Below, in pieces: positions 25,527 to 33,479 of a stretch of 64,000 nucleotides of DNA. The position numbers and the translations under genes were made by a program. The stretch covers positions 5,952,001 to 6,016,000 of the forward strand of contig NZ_JAFBCM010000001.1 in NCBI RefSeq assembly GCF_016907715.1. The letters run 5' to 3'. Numbering within the stretch: position 1 is the stretch's first letter; each line of letters opens with the position of its first letter. This DNA is from Tenggerimyces flavus (GTDB lineage: Bacteria > Actinomycetota > Actinomycetes > Propionibacteriales > Actinopolymorphaceae). The notes beneath the pieces were generated by a model. The model did not search any database and was not told where the DNA came from. It was given only the letters and a program-made list of their open reading frames with translations.

Positions 25527-26618
25527 CTACTTGATCTCGAGGTGGTCCTTGCCCGGGAACTCGGGCTGGGGGTACGAGGTCTCCTTGCCGTACCAGAAAG
25601 CCGTCGAGGCGATGTCGTCCTGCAGGGGCAGGTAGCGACCGTCGTTGCGCCAGCCCAACGCCTGGATCGTCACCTTGAGGTCCGACCCGAAGCGGATCGG
25701 GTCGAGCACGTGCCAGCGGTACATGCCGAAACGCTGCTGGCTCTGGTACAGACCGTCCGGGCGCAGGACCTGGTGCAGGCCCAGGAACGGCGTCGAGAAC
25801 TCCGTGTAACCGTTGCCCGGAACGTCGAAGTTCCACGCGCCGCCGAAGTAGTCCTCGGTGCCCGTTCCACAGATGGTCGGGAACTCGTCGTCACCGTCGA
25901 GGAAGTACTTGATCTCGCCCTCGCCCCACCAGCCGGAGCTGTTCACACCCCACGCGAGGTACGTGCCCACGTAGTGCCCCGAGCCCGACACGCCGTCGAG
26001 GATCGTGTGAACGTCCTTGTACTGCAGCTGATTCGACCGCCGCCACTGGGCGTGGAAGTACGCGACGTCCTCAGTCGACGAAGCTCCCTCGGAGAGCGCG
26101 TAGTCGACCTGGAAGTACACGGTCATCTGGTCGTCGCTGAGGTTCTCCAGCGTGATCCGGGCACCGGACTTGAACGGCATCGGCCAGTAGCAGTTGAAAC
26201 CGCCGTGCGGGTTGACCGCCACCGGCAGCGAGCTCAGCTGCGCGAACTTGCCCCAGCCCTGGCCGAAGAAGTCGCCCACCGGCACCTCGACGGCCGGCGA
26301 GGTGTCGCCGTCCCAGTAGAAGCGCAAGACCAGCTTGCGCCAGTTGTTCGTGTGCGTCGTCAGCCAGATGTGCTGGATCCCACCGGCACCCTGGATGTCC
26401 GCCAGCGTGGCGACCTCGCCGGACTCGATGTGGATCGACGGGGAGACCTTCCACCCCAGTCCGAGGTCGCGCGCCGCCTTCGCGCCCGTTCCCTCCGTGG
26501 CCGCGCCACCCTTGCCCTTCTCGCCGGTGGGATTCTCCGCACTGATAGAACGGGTGACCGACGACGACAGCCGCCACAGGTCGCCCAGTCCACTGTTGAA
26601 GCCAGCAAAGCCGTTCAC
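25527..26618 (-). CDS. DUF2961 / GH172-type glycoside hydrolase
   Basis: 363 aa from GTG 26618. There is no signal peptide, so it is probably cytoplasmic. DUF2961 landmarks: LSSSVTRSISAENPTGEKGKG at the start, GGIQHIWLT, RFYWDGDTSPAVEVPVGDFF, NCYWPMPFKSGARI, and GTGTEDYFGGAWNF with the acidic Glu-Asp pair proposed as active-site residues. DUF2961 proteins were placed in GH172, which includes difructose dianhydride and alpha-D-arabinofuranoside-acting enzymes that work as oligomers. It likely processes a furanoside released from an oligosaccharide. The neighbours are unrelated regulators. Confidence 0.88.
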   Translation of the reverse strand: MNGFAGFNSGLGDLWRLSSSVTRSISAENPTGEKGKGGAATEGTGAKAARDLGLGWKVSPSIHIESGEVATLADIQGAGGIQHIWLTTHTNNWRKLVLRFYWDGDTSPAVEVPVGDFFGQGWGKFAQLSSLPVAVNPHGGFNCYWPMPFKSGARITLENLSDDQMTVYFQVDYALSEGASSTEDVAYFHAQWRRSNQLQYKDVHTILDGVSGSGHYVGTYLAWGVNSSGWWGEGEIKYFLDGDDEFPTICGTGTEDYFGGAWNFDVPGNGYTEFSTPFLGLHQVLRPDGLYQSQQRFGMYRWHVLDPIRFGSDLKVTIQALGWRNDGRYLPLQDDIASTAFWYGKETSYPQPEFPGKDHLEIK

Positions 26619-26716
26619 GCCGCTACCTCTCCGTACAAACGAGCAGATGTCAGCGACGAACGTACCGAAGTGAAGTCGGGAAACCTGGGAGCGCTACCAG
26701 TTGTCCTGGAACGGCC

Positions 26717-27175
26717 TCAACGGACGGCGGCGGCCACGGGCTCGCGGGCGACCACCGGGTCCAGATCGCTCCGGAGCCGCCGCAGCCGCTCGGTGAGCTC
26801 GGAGACATCCGTCTCGGACCAGCCGTCGAGCGCGTGCGAGAAGCGGTCGGCGACGCTCGCCTTGACCGACTCCAGCTCCAGCTGCCCGCTCGGCGTGAGG
26901 TCGACGAGGTGGGCGCGCCGGTCCTCCGGATCGGCCTTGCGGGCCACGAAACCGGACGCCTCGAGCTGCGCGAGCTGCCGGCTCGTGACCGAGATGTCGA
27001 CATGTAACAGGTCGGCGAGTGCCCCGACGCGGATGCCGCCGGTGCGCTCGAGCACGCTGAGCAAGGCCAGCGCCGACATCGGGCAGGTCGCGGCGGCGAA
27101 GCGTACGAGATCCTTGCGGATGATCGCGACGTCCTGCAGGGCTCGCATGAGGCCCTCGATCAGCACCCGTTCCAT
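26717..27175 (-). CDS. MarR-family transcriptional regulator
   Basis: 152 aa from ATG 27175. The winged HTH reads ALALLSVLERTGGIRVGALA, DLLHVDISVTSRQLAQLEAS and GFVARKADPEDRRAHLVDLT, with the DRR wing typical of MarR. A dyad with perfect 10-base arms lies just upstream (27187-27207), so it probably represses itself. The adjacent genes on both sides do not encode an obvious target transporter or enzyme; the second MarR gene is immediately upstream on the same strand. Confidence 0.9.
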   Translation of the reverse strand: MERVLIEGLMRALQDVAIIRKDLVRFAAATCPMSALALLSVLERTGGIRVGALADLLHVDISVTSRQLAQLEASGFVARKADPEDRRAHLVDLTPSGQLELESVKASVADRFSHALDGWSETDVSELTERLRRLRSDLDPVVAREPVAAAVR

Positions 27176-27186
27176 GGGTTCCACCA

Positions 27187-27226
27187 ATCGTTGCTTAAAG
27201 CAACGATAACGTAACGTGCCCGTTAC
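27187..27226 (-). promoter_or_regulatory. MarR operator sites upstream of the first MarR gene
   Basis: Two inverted repeats: ATCGTTGCTT-A-AAGCAACGAT (27187-27207, perfect 10-bp arms) and GTAACG-TGCC-CGTTAC (27211-27226). They begin 11 bases before the MarR start and fit autorepression. The TTGCTT/AAGCAA core is common in MarR operators. Confidence 0.7.
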
Positions 27227-27238
27227 CGGCAAGCTGCG

Positions 27239-27682
27239 TCAGAACTGCAACTCGTTGAACTGGTGGAGTAGCCGGCCGAGATCGTCGACGTCCTCGCGCG
27301 GCCAGGTGTTGAGAATCCGGCGGAACCGTTCGCGCCGAGCCTCCTGTGTCGCGGTGAGGCGAGCGAGTCCCTCTTCGGTCAGGCGCAGCGTGACAGCCCG
27401 GCGATCGGCCTCGTCGCCGCTGCGTTCGACGAAGCCGAGGCTCTCCAGCAGTCGTACCTGCCGGCTGAGCGTGGGCTTGCCGATGCCGAAGAACGCGGCG
27501 AGATCGGTCAGCCGCGACCCGCCGGTCTGCTGCAGTTGCAGGAGGAGTCCGTACGCGGCCGCGCCGACGTCGGGATGCAGCTGGCGGGCGATCGTTCCGG
27601 ACATCGAGCGCGACCGGCGGAACAGCACCGCGAACTCCCGTTCGACGGCCTTGACGGGATCGTCCTTGGTCATCCCGGTCAC
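27239..27682 (-). CDS. MarR-family transcriptional regulator
   Basis: 147 aa from ATG 27682 (ATG 27673 is possible). The HTH and wing are AAYGLLLQLQQTGGSRLTDL, AAFFGIGKPTLSRQVRLLES and GFVERSGDEADRRAVTLRLT. It is related to but clearly distinct from the downstream MarR protein, so not a recent tandem duplication. Its stop is 63 bases from the next gene, and the operator pair lies in that gap. Ligand and targets unknown. Confidence 0.88.
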   Translation of the reverse strand: MTGMTKDDPVKAVEREFAVLFRRSRSMSGTIARQLHPDVGAAAYGLLLQLQQTGGSRLTDLAAFFGIGKPTLSRQVRLLESLGFVERSGDEADRRAVTLRLTEEGLARLTATQEARRERFRRILNTWPREDVDDLGRLLHQFNELQF

Positions 27683-27746
27683 CTCCCTCTCGCCTCGCCC
27701 AGGTATGAGGCGACAACTGTAGGTGGCCGGTCTGTGCGGTGGTGCG

Positions 27747-27971
27747 TCAGTACGGGGAGTCGTCCTCGCGGAAGTGCTCCGGGCAGTAGAACGCGCCTGT
27801 TTGTTGGTCCCAGACCCAACCCTTGTGGTCGGTCAGGAACACGCGAACCTGCCTTGCGGAGCCGACCCAAAGTCCATGTTTGGCGGGCTGAAAGACCATC
27901 GTGCCGTGACACTCGTCGCAGGTGACCATGGTGAAGTACCCAATGACTTCATCGCCCCTGATCCGGATCAT
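27747..27971 (-). CDS. Small zinc-ribbon-like protein
   Basis: 74 aa from ATG 27971; ATG 27929 (MVTCDECHG) would give 60 aa. The reading frame is open well upstream, but only this part looks coding. A CDEC pair near the N-terminus and a FYCPEHF (C..H) pair near the C-terminus could bind one zinc. I know no function. It is divergent from the small acidic protein gene at 28132. Confidence 0.55.
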   Translation of the reverse strand: MIRIRGDEVIGYFTMVTCDECHGTMVFQPAKHGLWVGSARQVRVFLTDHKGWVWDQQTGAFYCPEHFREDDSPY

Positions 27972-28131
27972 CGAGGTGGCCGGTCCCTCCGCTTTAGAAC
28001 GAGCCCATCCGGTGAAGTCGCCGACTGTACTCCCGTCCCGTTCGGGATAGTCACCGGGTGTGGGGCGCGCTCGCGAGGCATGACGGCGCGACAATGAGGT
28101 AATTTCGCGGGGCGATGGAAGGAGCGGGCTG

Positions 28132-28326
28132 ATGACCGATGAGCCAGAGCTCGACCTCGAGACGCCGGAGAACGACGCGTACGAGCAGCGCCAACCCGTG
28201 CTCGACGAGGACGACGAACGCCCGGCGCCGGACCCCAACCTGACCGACGAGCTCGACCAGGCGAACGAGGCTGACGTCCTCGAGCAACACACGGCGGTGC
28301 GCGGGGACGACGACTACGACTCCTAG
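28132..28326 (+). CDS. Small acidic protein
   Basis: 64 aa from ATG 28132 with a GGAAGGAGC ribosome site. It is strongly acidic, with a twice-repeated pattern (TPENDAYEQRQ, then ANEADVLEQHT) seen in conserved small proteins of actinobacteria. No cysteine, signal or membrane segment, and probably disordered. Function unknown. Confidence 0.7.
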   Translation: MTDEPELDLETPENDAYEQRQPVLDEDDERPAPDPNLTDELDQANEADVLEQHTAVRGDDDYDS

Positions 28327-28560
28327 CCACCGTCCAGCCGTTGCAGTGCTGACCTGAGGAAGCCGTCACGTCGCGGCGTGAGTTTGCCCATGTCAGCTGG
28401 ACTCTGGGGCGCTGCGATCGCATCCCAATAGGCGAGCATCGGAAGCTCCTCGCCTAGGTCCACGCCCAGCAGCCGCGGCGCGGGGATGCCTCACTGCTCG
28501 AGGAGCGGAAGGACCGTCTGCTCCGCGGTCACGCCGGCTTCCCAGCTGGGATGGCGACGT
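28323..28560 (-). pseudogene. Remnant of a phosphotransferase-like gene
   Basis: On the minus strand a frame reads EAGVTAEQTVLPLLEQ, a stop, then GIPAPRLLGVDLGEELPMLA and a further 50 codons to a stop at 28323. The block 'LLEQ.GIPAPRLLGVD' resembles the hinge region of APH-type phosphotransferases (aminoglycoside/choline kinase fold). The in-frame stop, missing start and missing catalytic HxD loop show a decayed fragment. Identification is tentative. Confidence 0.35.
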
Positions 28561-28605
28561 CTCGTGAGCTGAGCGGGAAGGCACTCCGTAGGTGAAGCAT
28601 CGTGG

Positions 28606-28738
28606 TCGCCTTACCCGGCCAGTGGCCCCTCTACCTGGCGTCCACCCCACGTAAAGCGGCAAATGACCATGTAGACATGATCATTGGACCCAGGGCGGGC
28701 CGGACCGGGCGAACCAACCGCCGGACGAAAGATCGAGG
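28606..28738. repeat. Dispersed intergenic repeat, copy B
   Basis: This aligns with 12767-12900. Its palindrome (28663-28684: ATGACCATGT, AG, ACATGATCAT) has one change from perfect symmetry, which would be a G-U pair in a minus-strand transcript. The outer GC stem of copy A is lost here. The copy sits between the gene remnant and the stop of hrpA, again near a gene 3' end. Confidence 0.75.
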
Positions 28739-28763
28739 CTGGTCGAGGCCGGGCTGGGGCCGG

Positions 28764-31700
28764 CTAGCTGGAGCTGGCGGCTTCCATGGCGCGGCGGAGG
28801 CGCTTGTCGGAGATGGGTTGGCGGGCGCGGAGGTGTTGGGCGAAGAAGCTGACCCGGAGCTCTTCGAGCATCCAGCGGACCGCTCGTACGGCCTCGGTCG
28901 TGCGGCGGGACTCGGGCAGGGAGGCGAGCCAGGTGCGGTGTTCGGCTTCGATGGCCTGGATATCGTCCGTCCACTGCCGGTCGCGGTACGGGTTCTCCGG
29001 CAGCTTCGTCAACCGGTACGCCACCGCTCGGAGGTAGCGCTCGACGTCGGGGAGGCGGGCCCAGCCCGTTGCGGTCACGAAGCCGGGATACACCAGCCCT
29101 GTCAACTGCGCCTTGACGTCGGCCACCGACACTGACAGGGACGCCGGGAGGGCGTCGAGGGCCACCGTCACCTCGTGGGCGAGCGACAGGATCGCTCCCA
29201 CCTTCTGCACCGTGTCCAATGACAGGTCGTGCAGCGACGAGCGCACGGCGTCGAAGAGCGCACGGAAGCCCGCCTCGTCCCACGCCGGTCCCCCCGCGTC
29301 CGCCACCAGCTTGTCCACCGCGCACGCCACGCTGTCGTCGAACAGGTCCCCCGACGACCCCCGCCAGTGGGTCGACAGCGCCAGCTTGGTGCGGTTCGAC
29401 AACTGCCCCAGCACGTACCGCACCGGCGAGCCGACGTTCAACAGCAGCAGGCGGCGCGTTCCCGCCCACATCGACGCGGCCTGGGCCTCCGGAGTGTCGA
29501 GGAGCCGTACGCCCACCGACGAGCCCTCGTCCACCAGGGCCGGGTACGCCCGCACTTCCAGCCCGCCGCGCCGCGTCGAGAACTCTCGCTGCAGGGTTCC
29601 GAACGTCCACGTGCGCTGCCCCGAAACTTCCAGTCCGGAAGCCGCCGAGGAGATCACCTCACGCAACGACCCGCGCAGCTTCTTCTTCAGCACGTCGAGG
29701 TCCTTGCCCGTCGCGAGTTCTCGACCCTTCTCGTCCAGCACCCGGAACGTCACCTTCAGGTGGTCCGGAACCTTCGCCAGGTCCCAGTCCTCCCGCGTCA
29801 CCCGCACGCCGCTCATCCGCAGCAGCTCGCGCTCCAGGGACTCCAGCAAAGAGGCCGACCCGTCCAGCCGCGGCAGCACCTCGCGCGCGTAGTTCGGCGC
29901 CGGAACGAAGTTGCGCCGCAGCGACTTCGGCAGCGAACGGATCAGCTCCGTCACCAGCTCCAGCCGCATCCCCGGCACATGCCACTCGAACCCGTCCTCC
30001 GACACCTGGTTCAGCACCGACAGTGGCACGTCGACGGTCACCCCGTCAGCCAACGCGCCCGGCTCGAACTGGTACGTCAACGGCAACTCGATGCCGTCGG
30101 AGTGCCACTCGCGCGGATACTCCTCCTCCGACACGACGCCGGCGCCCTCGTTCACCAGCATCGCCTTGGAGAAGCTCAGCAGATCCGGCGACTCGCGCCG
30201 CGCCTTCTTCCACCACGAGTCGAAGTGCGCCGCCGACACGACATCGGGCCCCACCCGCGAGTCGTAGAACGCGAACAGCGTCTCCTCGTCGACGAGAATG
30301 TCCCGCCGCCGCACGCGATTCTCCAGCTCCGAGACCTCCTCCAGCAGCTCCCGGTTCTCCGCGAAGAATGAGTGATGTGTCACCCAATCGCCCTCGACCA
30401 GCGCGTGCCTGATGAACAGCTCCCGCGACAGCACCGGGTCGATCCGGCCGTACTGCACGAGCCGCGACGACACGATCGGAACGCCGTACAGCGTGACCTT
30501 CTCGTACGCCATCACCGCACCGCGCGACTTCGACCAGTGCGGCTCGGAGTACGAACGCCTGATCAGATGTGGGGCGATCGGCTCGACCCATTCCGGCTCG
30601 ATCTTGGCCACGATCCGCGCCCACAGCCGCGACGTCTCGACCAGCTCCGCCGCCATCACCCACTTCGGCGACTTCTTGAACAGCGAGGAACCGGGGAAGA
30701 TCGCGAACCGCGCACCTCGCGCACCGACGTACTCGAACGACGTCCGTCGCCTGCCTCGAGTCGCGGGATCGCCCTTCTCCTCCTCGTCCTTCACGCCGAT
30801 GTGCGACAAAAGCCCAGCCAGCAAGGACAAAACGACCTTCTGCGGATCGGCAGGCTCGGAGTTCACCGTCACGTCCAGCTGCTTCGTCAGCTGCCGCAGC
30901 TGGCTCTCGATGTCCTGCCACTCCCGCACCCGCAGGTAGTTGAGGAACTCGGCGCGACACAACTTCCGGAATTGGTTCGACGAAAGTTCTCGCTGCTTCT
31001 CCTGCAAGTACCGCCACAGATTCAGGTACGTCGAGAAGTCCGACTCCTTGTCCGCGAAGCGCGCGTGCGCCTGCGAGGCCGCCTCCTGCTTCTCGACCGG
31101 CCGTTCGCGCGGGTCCTGGATCGACAGCGCCGACGCGATCACCATGACCTCGCGCACGCAGTCGTTCTCGCCGGCCGCCAGCACCATCCGCGCGAGCCGC
31201 GGGTCCAGCGGAAGTTGCGCCAGCCGCCGACCGAGCTTGGTCAGGCGACCGTCGACCAGTGCCCCGAGCTCGTTGAGCAGATCCATGCCGTCCCGGATGT
31301 TTCGGCGATCGGGAGGCTCGACGAACGGAAAGGCGCCGATATCTCCCAGCCCGGCAGCGTTCATCTGCAGGATGACCGACGCGAGGTTCGTCCGCAGGAT
31401 CTCCGGCTCGGTGAACTCCGGCCGCCCGAGGAAGTCCTCCTCGGCGTACAACCGGATGCAGATCCCGTCCGACGTCCGACCGCAACGCCCCATGCGCTGG
31501 TTCGCCGAGGCCTGCGAGACCGGCTCGATCGGCAGCCGCTGGACCTTCAACCGCGCGCTGTAGCGGGAGATCCGCGCCGTTCCCGGGTCGATCACGTACT
31601 TGATTCCCGGAACAGTCAGCGAAGTTTCCGCAACATTCGTCGCCAGCACGATCCGTCTACCGGGATGTGACTGAAACACTCGGAGCTGCTCGGCATGAGA

Positions 31701-32579
31701 CAGCCGCGCGTACAAGGGCAGAACCTCGGTCTGCCGCAGGTTCTGCCGCTGCAACGCGTCAGCCGTGTCCCGGATCTCTCGCTCCCCCGACAGGAACACG
31801 AGGATGTCCCCCGGCGGTTCCAACACCAGTTCGTCGACCGCGTCGCAGATCGCCTGAAGCTGGTCCCGGTCGGCGTCGTCAGCCTCCTCGACCACCGGCC
31901 GATACCGCACCTCGACCGGGTATGTCCGCCCCGACACCTCGAGGATCGGCGCGTTCTCGAAGTGCCGCGAGAACCGCTCCGGATCGATCGTCGCCGACGT
32001 GATGATCACCTTGAGCTCGGGCCGGCGCGGCAGCAGCTGCTTCAGATACCCGAGGATGAAGTCGATGTTCAGGCTGCGCTCGTGCGCCTCGTCGATGATC
32101 AGCGTGTCGTACTGCCGCAGGTCCCGGTCCCGCTGGATCTCCGCGAGCAGGATGCCGTCGGTCATCAGCTTCACCAGGGTCGAGTCGCTGGACCGGTCGG
32201 TGAACCGCACCTTGAAGCCGACGACCTCGCCGACCGACGTCGACAGTTCCTCCGCGACCCGGTCGGCGACCGTACGGGCCGCCAGCCGCCGCGGCTGCGT
32301 GTGCCCGATCGTGCCCTCGATGCCGCGGCCGAGCTCGAGACAGATCTTCGGAAGTTGCGTGGTCTTACCGGAACCCGTCTCCCCCGCGACGATCACGACC
32401 TGGTGGTCCCGGATCGCTTCGGCGATCTCGTCCTTGTGCTGGCTGATCGGCAGCTCGGGCGGGTACGTGATCGCGGGTACGGCAGCCCGCCGCTGCTCCA
32501 AGCGCGCGGAGTCCACCCGGACGGGGCGGCCACCACGACGGGAACGGCGGGAACGAGAAGGCCGCGACGACGTCTCCAT
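28764..32579 (-). CDS. hrpA: ATP-dependent RNA helicase HrpA (DEAH box)
   Basis: 1271 aa from ATG 32579, close to E. coli HrpA length (1300). Motif I is GETGSGKTTQ, motif Ia TQPRRLAARTVA, motif II DEAH (LIIDEAHERSLNIDF), motif III SAT, motif V TNVAETSLTVPG and motif VI QRMGRCGRTSDG. The helicase-associated (HA2), OB-fold and long C-terminal DUF3418 regions follow. HrpA acts on RNA in the cytoplasm and in E. coli rescues stalled or collided ribosomes. It lies 46 bases downstream of the molybdenum hydroxylase operon on the same strand, so partial co-transcription is possible, but the roles are unrelated. Confidence 0.95.
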   Translation of the reverse strand: METSSRPSRSRRSRRGGRPVRVDSARLEQRRAAVPAITYPPELPISQHKDEIAEAIRDHQVVIVAGETGSGKTTQLPKICLELGRGIEGTIGHTQPRRLAARTVADRVAEELSTSVGEVVGFKVRFTDRSSDSTLVKLMTDGILLAEIQRDRDLRQYDTLIIDEAHERSLNIDFILGYLKQLLPRRPELKVIITSATIDPERFSRHFENAPILEVSGRTYPVEVRYRPVVEEADDADRDQLQAICDAVDELVLEPPGDILVFLSGEREIRDTADALQRQNLRQTEVLPLYARLSHAEQLRVFQSHPGRRIVLATNVAETSLTVPGIKYVIDPGTARISRYSARLKVQRLPIEPVSQASANQRMGRCGRTSDGICIRLYAEEDFLGRPEFTEPEILRTNLASVILQMNAAGLGDIGAFPFVEPPDRRNIRDGMDLLNELGALVDGRLTKLGRRLAQLPLDPRLARMVLAAGENDCVREVMVIASALSIQDPRERPVEKQEAASQAHARFADKESDFSTYLNLWRYLQEKQRELSSNQFRKLCRAEFLNYLRVREWQDIESQLRQLTKQLDVTVNSEPADPQKVVLSLLAGLLSHIGVKDEEEKGDPATRGRRRTSFEYVGARGARFAIFPGSSLFKKSPKWVMAAELVETSRLWARIVAKIEPEWVEPIAPHLIRRSYSEPHWSKSRGAVMAYEKVTLYGVPIVSSRLVQYGRIDPVLSRELFIRHALVEGDWVTHHSFFAENRELLEEVSELENRVRRRDILVDEETLFAFYDSRVGPDVVSAAHFDSWWKKARRESPDLLSFSKAMLVNEGAGVVSEEEYPREWHSDGIELPLTYQFEPGALADGVTVDVPLSVLNQVSEDGFEWHVPGMRLELVTELIRSLPKSLRRNFVPAPNYAREVLPRLDGSASLLESLERELLRMSGVRVTREDWDLAKVPDHLKVTFRVLDEKGRELATGKDLDVLKKKLRGSLREVISSAASGLEVSGQRTWTFGTLQREFSTRRGGLEVRAYPALVDEGSSVGVRLLDTPEAQAASMWAGTRRLLLLNVGSPVRYVLGQLSNRTKLALSTHWRGSSGDLFDDSVACAVDKLVADAGGPAWDEAGFRALFDAVRSSLHDLSLDTVQKVGAILSLAHEVTVALDALPASLSVSVADVKAQLTGLVYPGFVTATGWARLPDVERYLRAVAYRLTKLPENPYRDRQWTDDIQAIEAEHRTWLASLPESRRTTEAVRAVRWMLEELRVSFFAQHLRARQPISDKRLRRAMEAASSS

Positions 32580-32624
32580 GACGTTGGCAAGGATAGGCAA
32601 CCACGCCTCGAGGCGCCCACTTCA

Positions 32625-33479
32625 TTACGCCAGGACGGCGGCGCCCGCCCGTTCCACCAGCGCGCGGGCGAGCTGGACCTTGTACGCGGACTGCTCCAAC
32701 GGTGTAGCGCCGTCCAGCGCGTCGACCGACGAGATGGCCCACGGCACCGGCGCCACGCCAGCCAGCCCGTACCGCACCTCGGAGCCGAACCGCGCCGCAG
32801 CGACGCCCACCAGGGCGAACGCGTACCGCGCCCGGTCCATCGCCTTGAGGTACACGCTCGCGTCCGGCAGCGGCACCGAAAGTTCCAAGATCAGCTCGCC
32901 ACCTTCGAGCGTGGTGAGCGCGCGGTCGTCGTCGGTCGGAAGCCGGTACAGGTCGGCCAGCGGGAACGTCCGCCGGTCTGTCCGCACCGTGGCCCCCAGC
33001 GCCAGCAACGCCGCCGCCGGGTCCGACGGGTGCGCCGAGGCACAGCGGTCGTTCCCCACGATCGCGTGCTCCCCGCCCTGACCCTCCCGAGCCAGACAGG
33101 TCGAGCCGCCCTGCAGCCAGCAGCCGTACGACAGCCGCCAGTACCAGCACCGCGTCGCCTGCAGCAGGTTGCCGCCGATCGTCGCCATGTTCCGCAGCTG
33201 CGGCGACGCGGACAGCCGGCACGCCTCCCGCAACGCTTCCGGTACCGACTCCGAAAGTTCCAGCTCCCCGAGCACGGTCGCCGCCCCGATCGTCACCGCG
33301 CCGTCAGCCACGACGATGCCGCGTGGAACGAGAGCGCTGATGTCGACGAGAGTTTCGGCGTGCAACAGCCCGTCGCGCACCAGCGGCACCACCTCGGTGC
33401 CGCCGGCCAGCGCGACCGCGCCGTTGCCTAGACCCGCCGAGGCGAGGTCGGTGAGGTCAGACGGCCGCAGCAGTTCCAT
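32625..33479 (-). CDS. Molybdenum hydroxylase FAD subunit with extra Cys cluster (PaoB/XdhB type)
   Basis: 284 aa from ATG 33479, overlapping the Mo subunit gene by 23 bases. The FAD site is seen in LAGGTEVVPLVRDGL and the SASPQLRNMATIGGNLLQ block. An insertion after it, RCWYWRLSYGC, then GGSTCLAREG, then GNDRCASAHPSD, holds four cysteines spaced like the [4Fe-4S] loop of E. coli PaoB and 4-hydroxybenzoyl-CoA reductase beta. It passes electrons between the 2Fe-2S subunit and an acceptor. The substrate is unknown; the PaoABC-like layout points to an aldehyde or purine/aromatic hydroxylase. Confidence 0.9.
   Translation of the reverse strand: MELLRPSDLTDLASAGLGNGAVALAGGTEVVPLVRDGLLHAETLVDISALVPRGIVVADGAVTIGAATVLGELELSESVPEALREACRLSASPQLRNMATIGGNLLQATRCWYWRLSYGCWLQGGSTCLAREGQGGEHAIVGNDRCASAHPSDPAAALLALGATVRTDRRTFPLADLYRLPTDDDRALTTLEGGELILELSVPLPDASVYLKAMDRARYAFALVGVAAARFGSEVRYGLAGVAPVPWAISSVDALDGATPLEQSAYKVQLARALVERAGAAVLA

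Noticed and set aside
28602-29135. A plus-strand frame running from repeat copy B into hrpA antisense
   Set aside because: It is antisense to the conserved HrpA C-terminus and begins inside the repeat; no protein family recognised.
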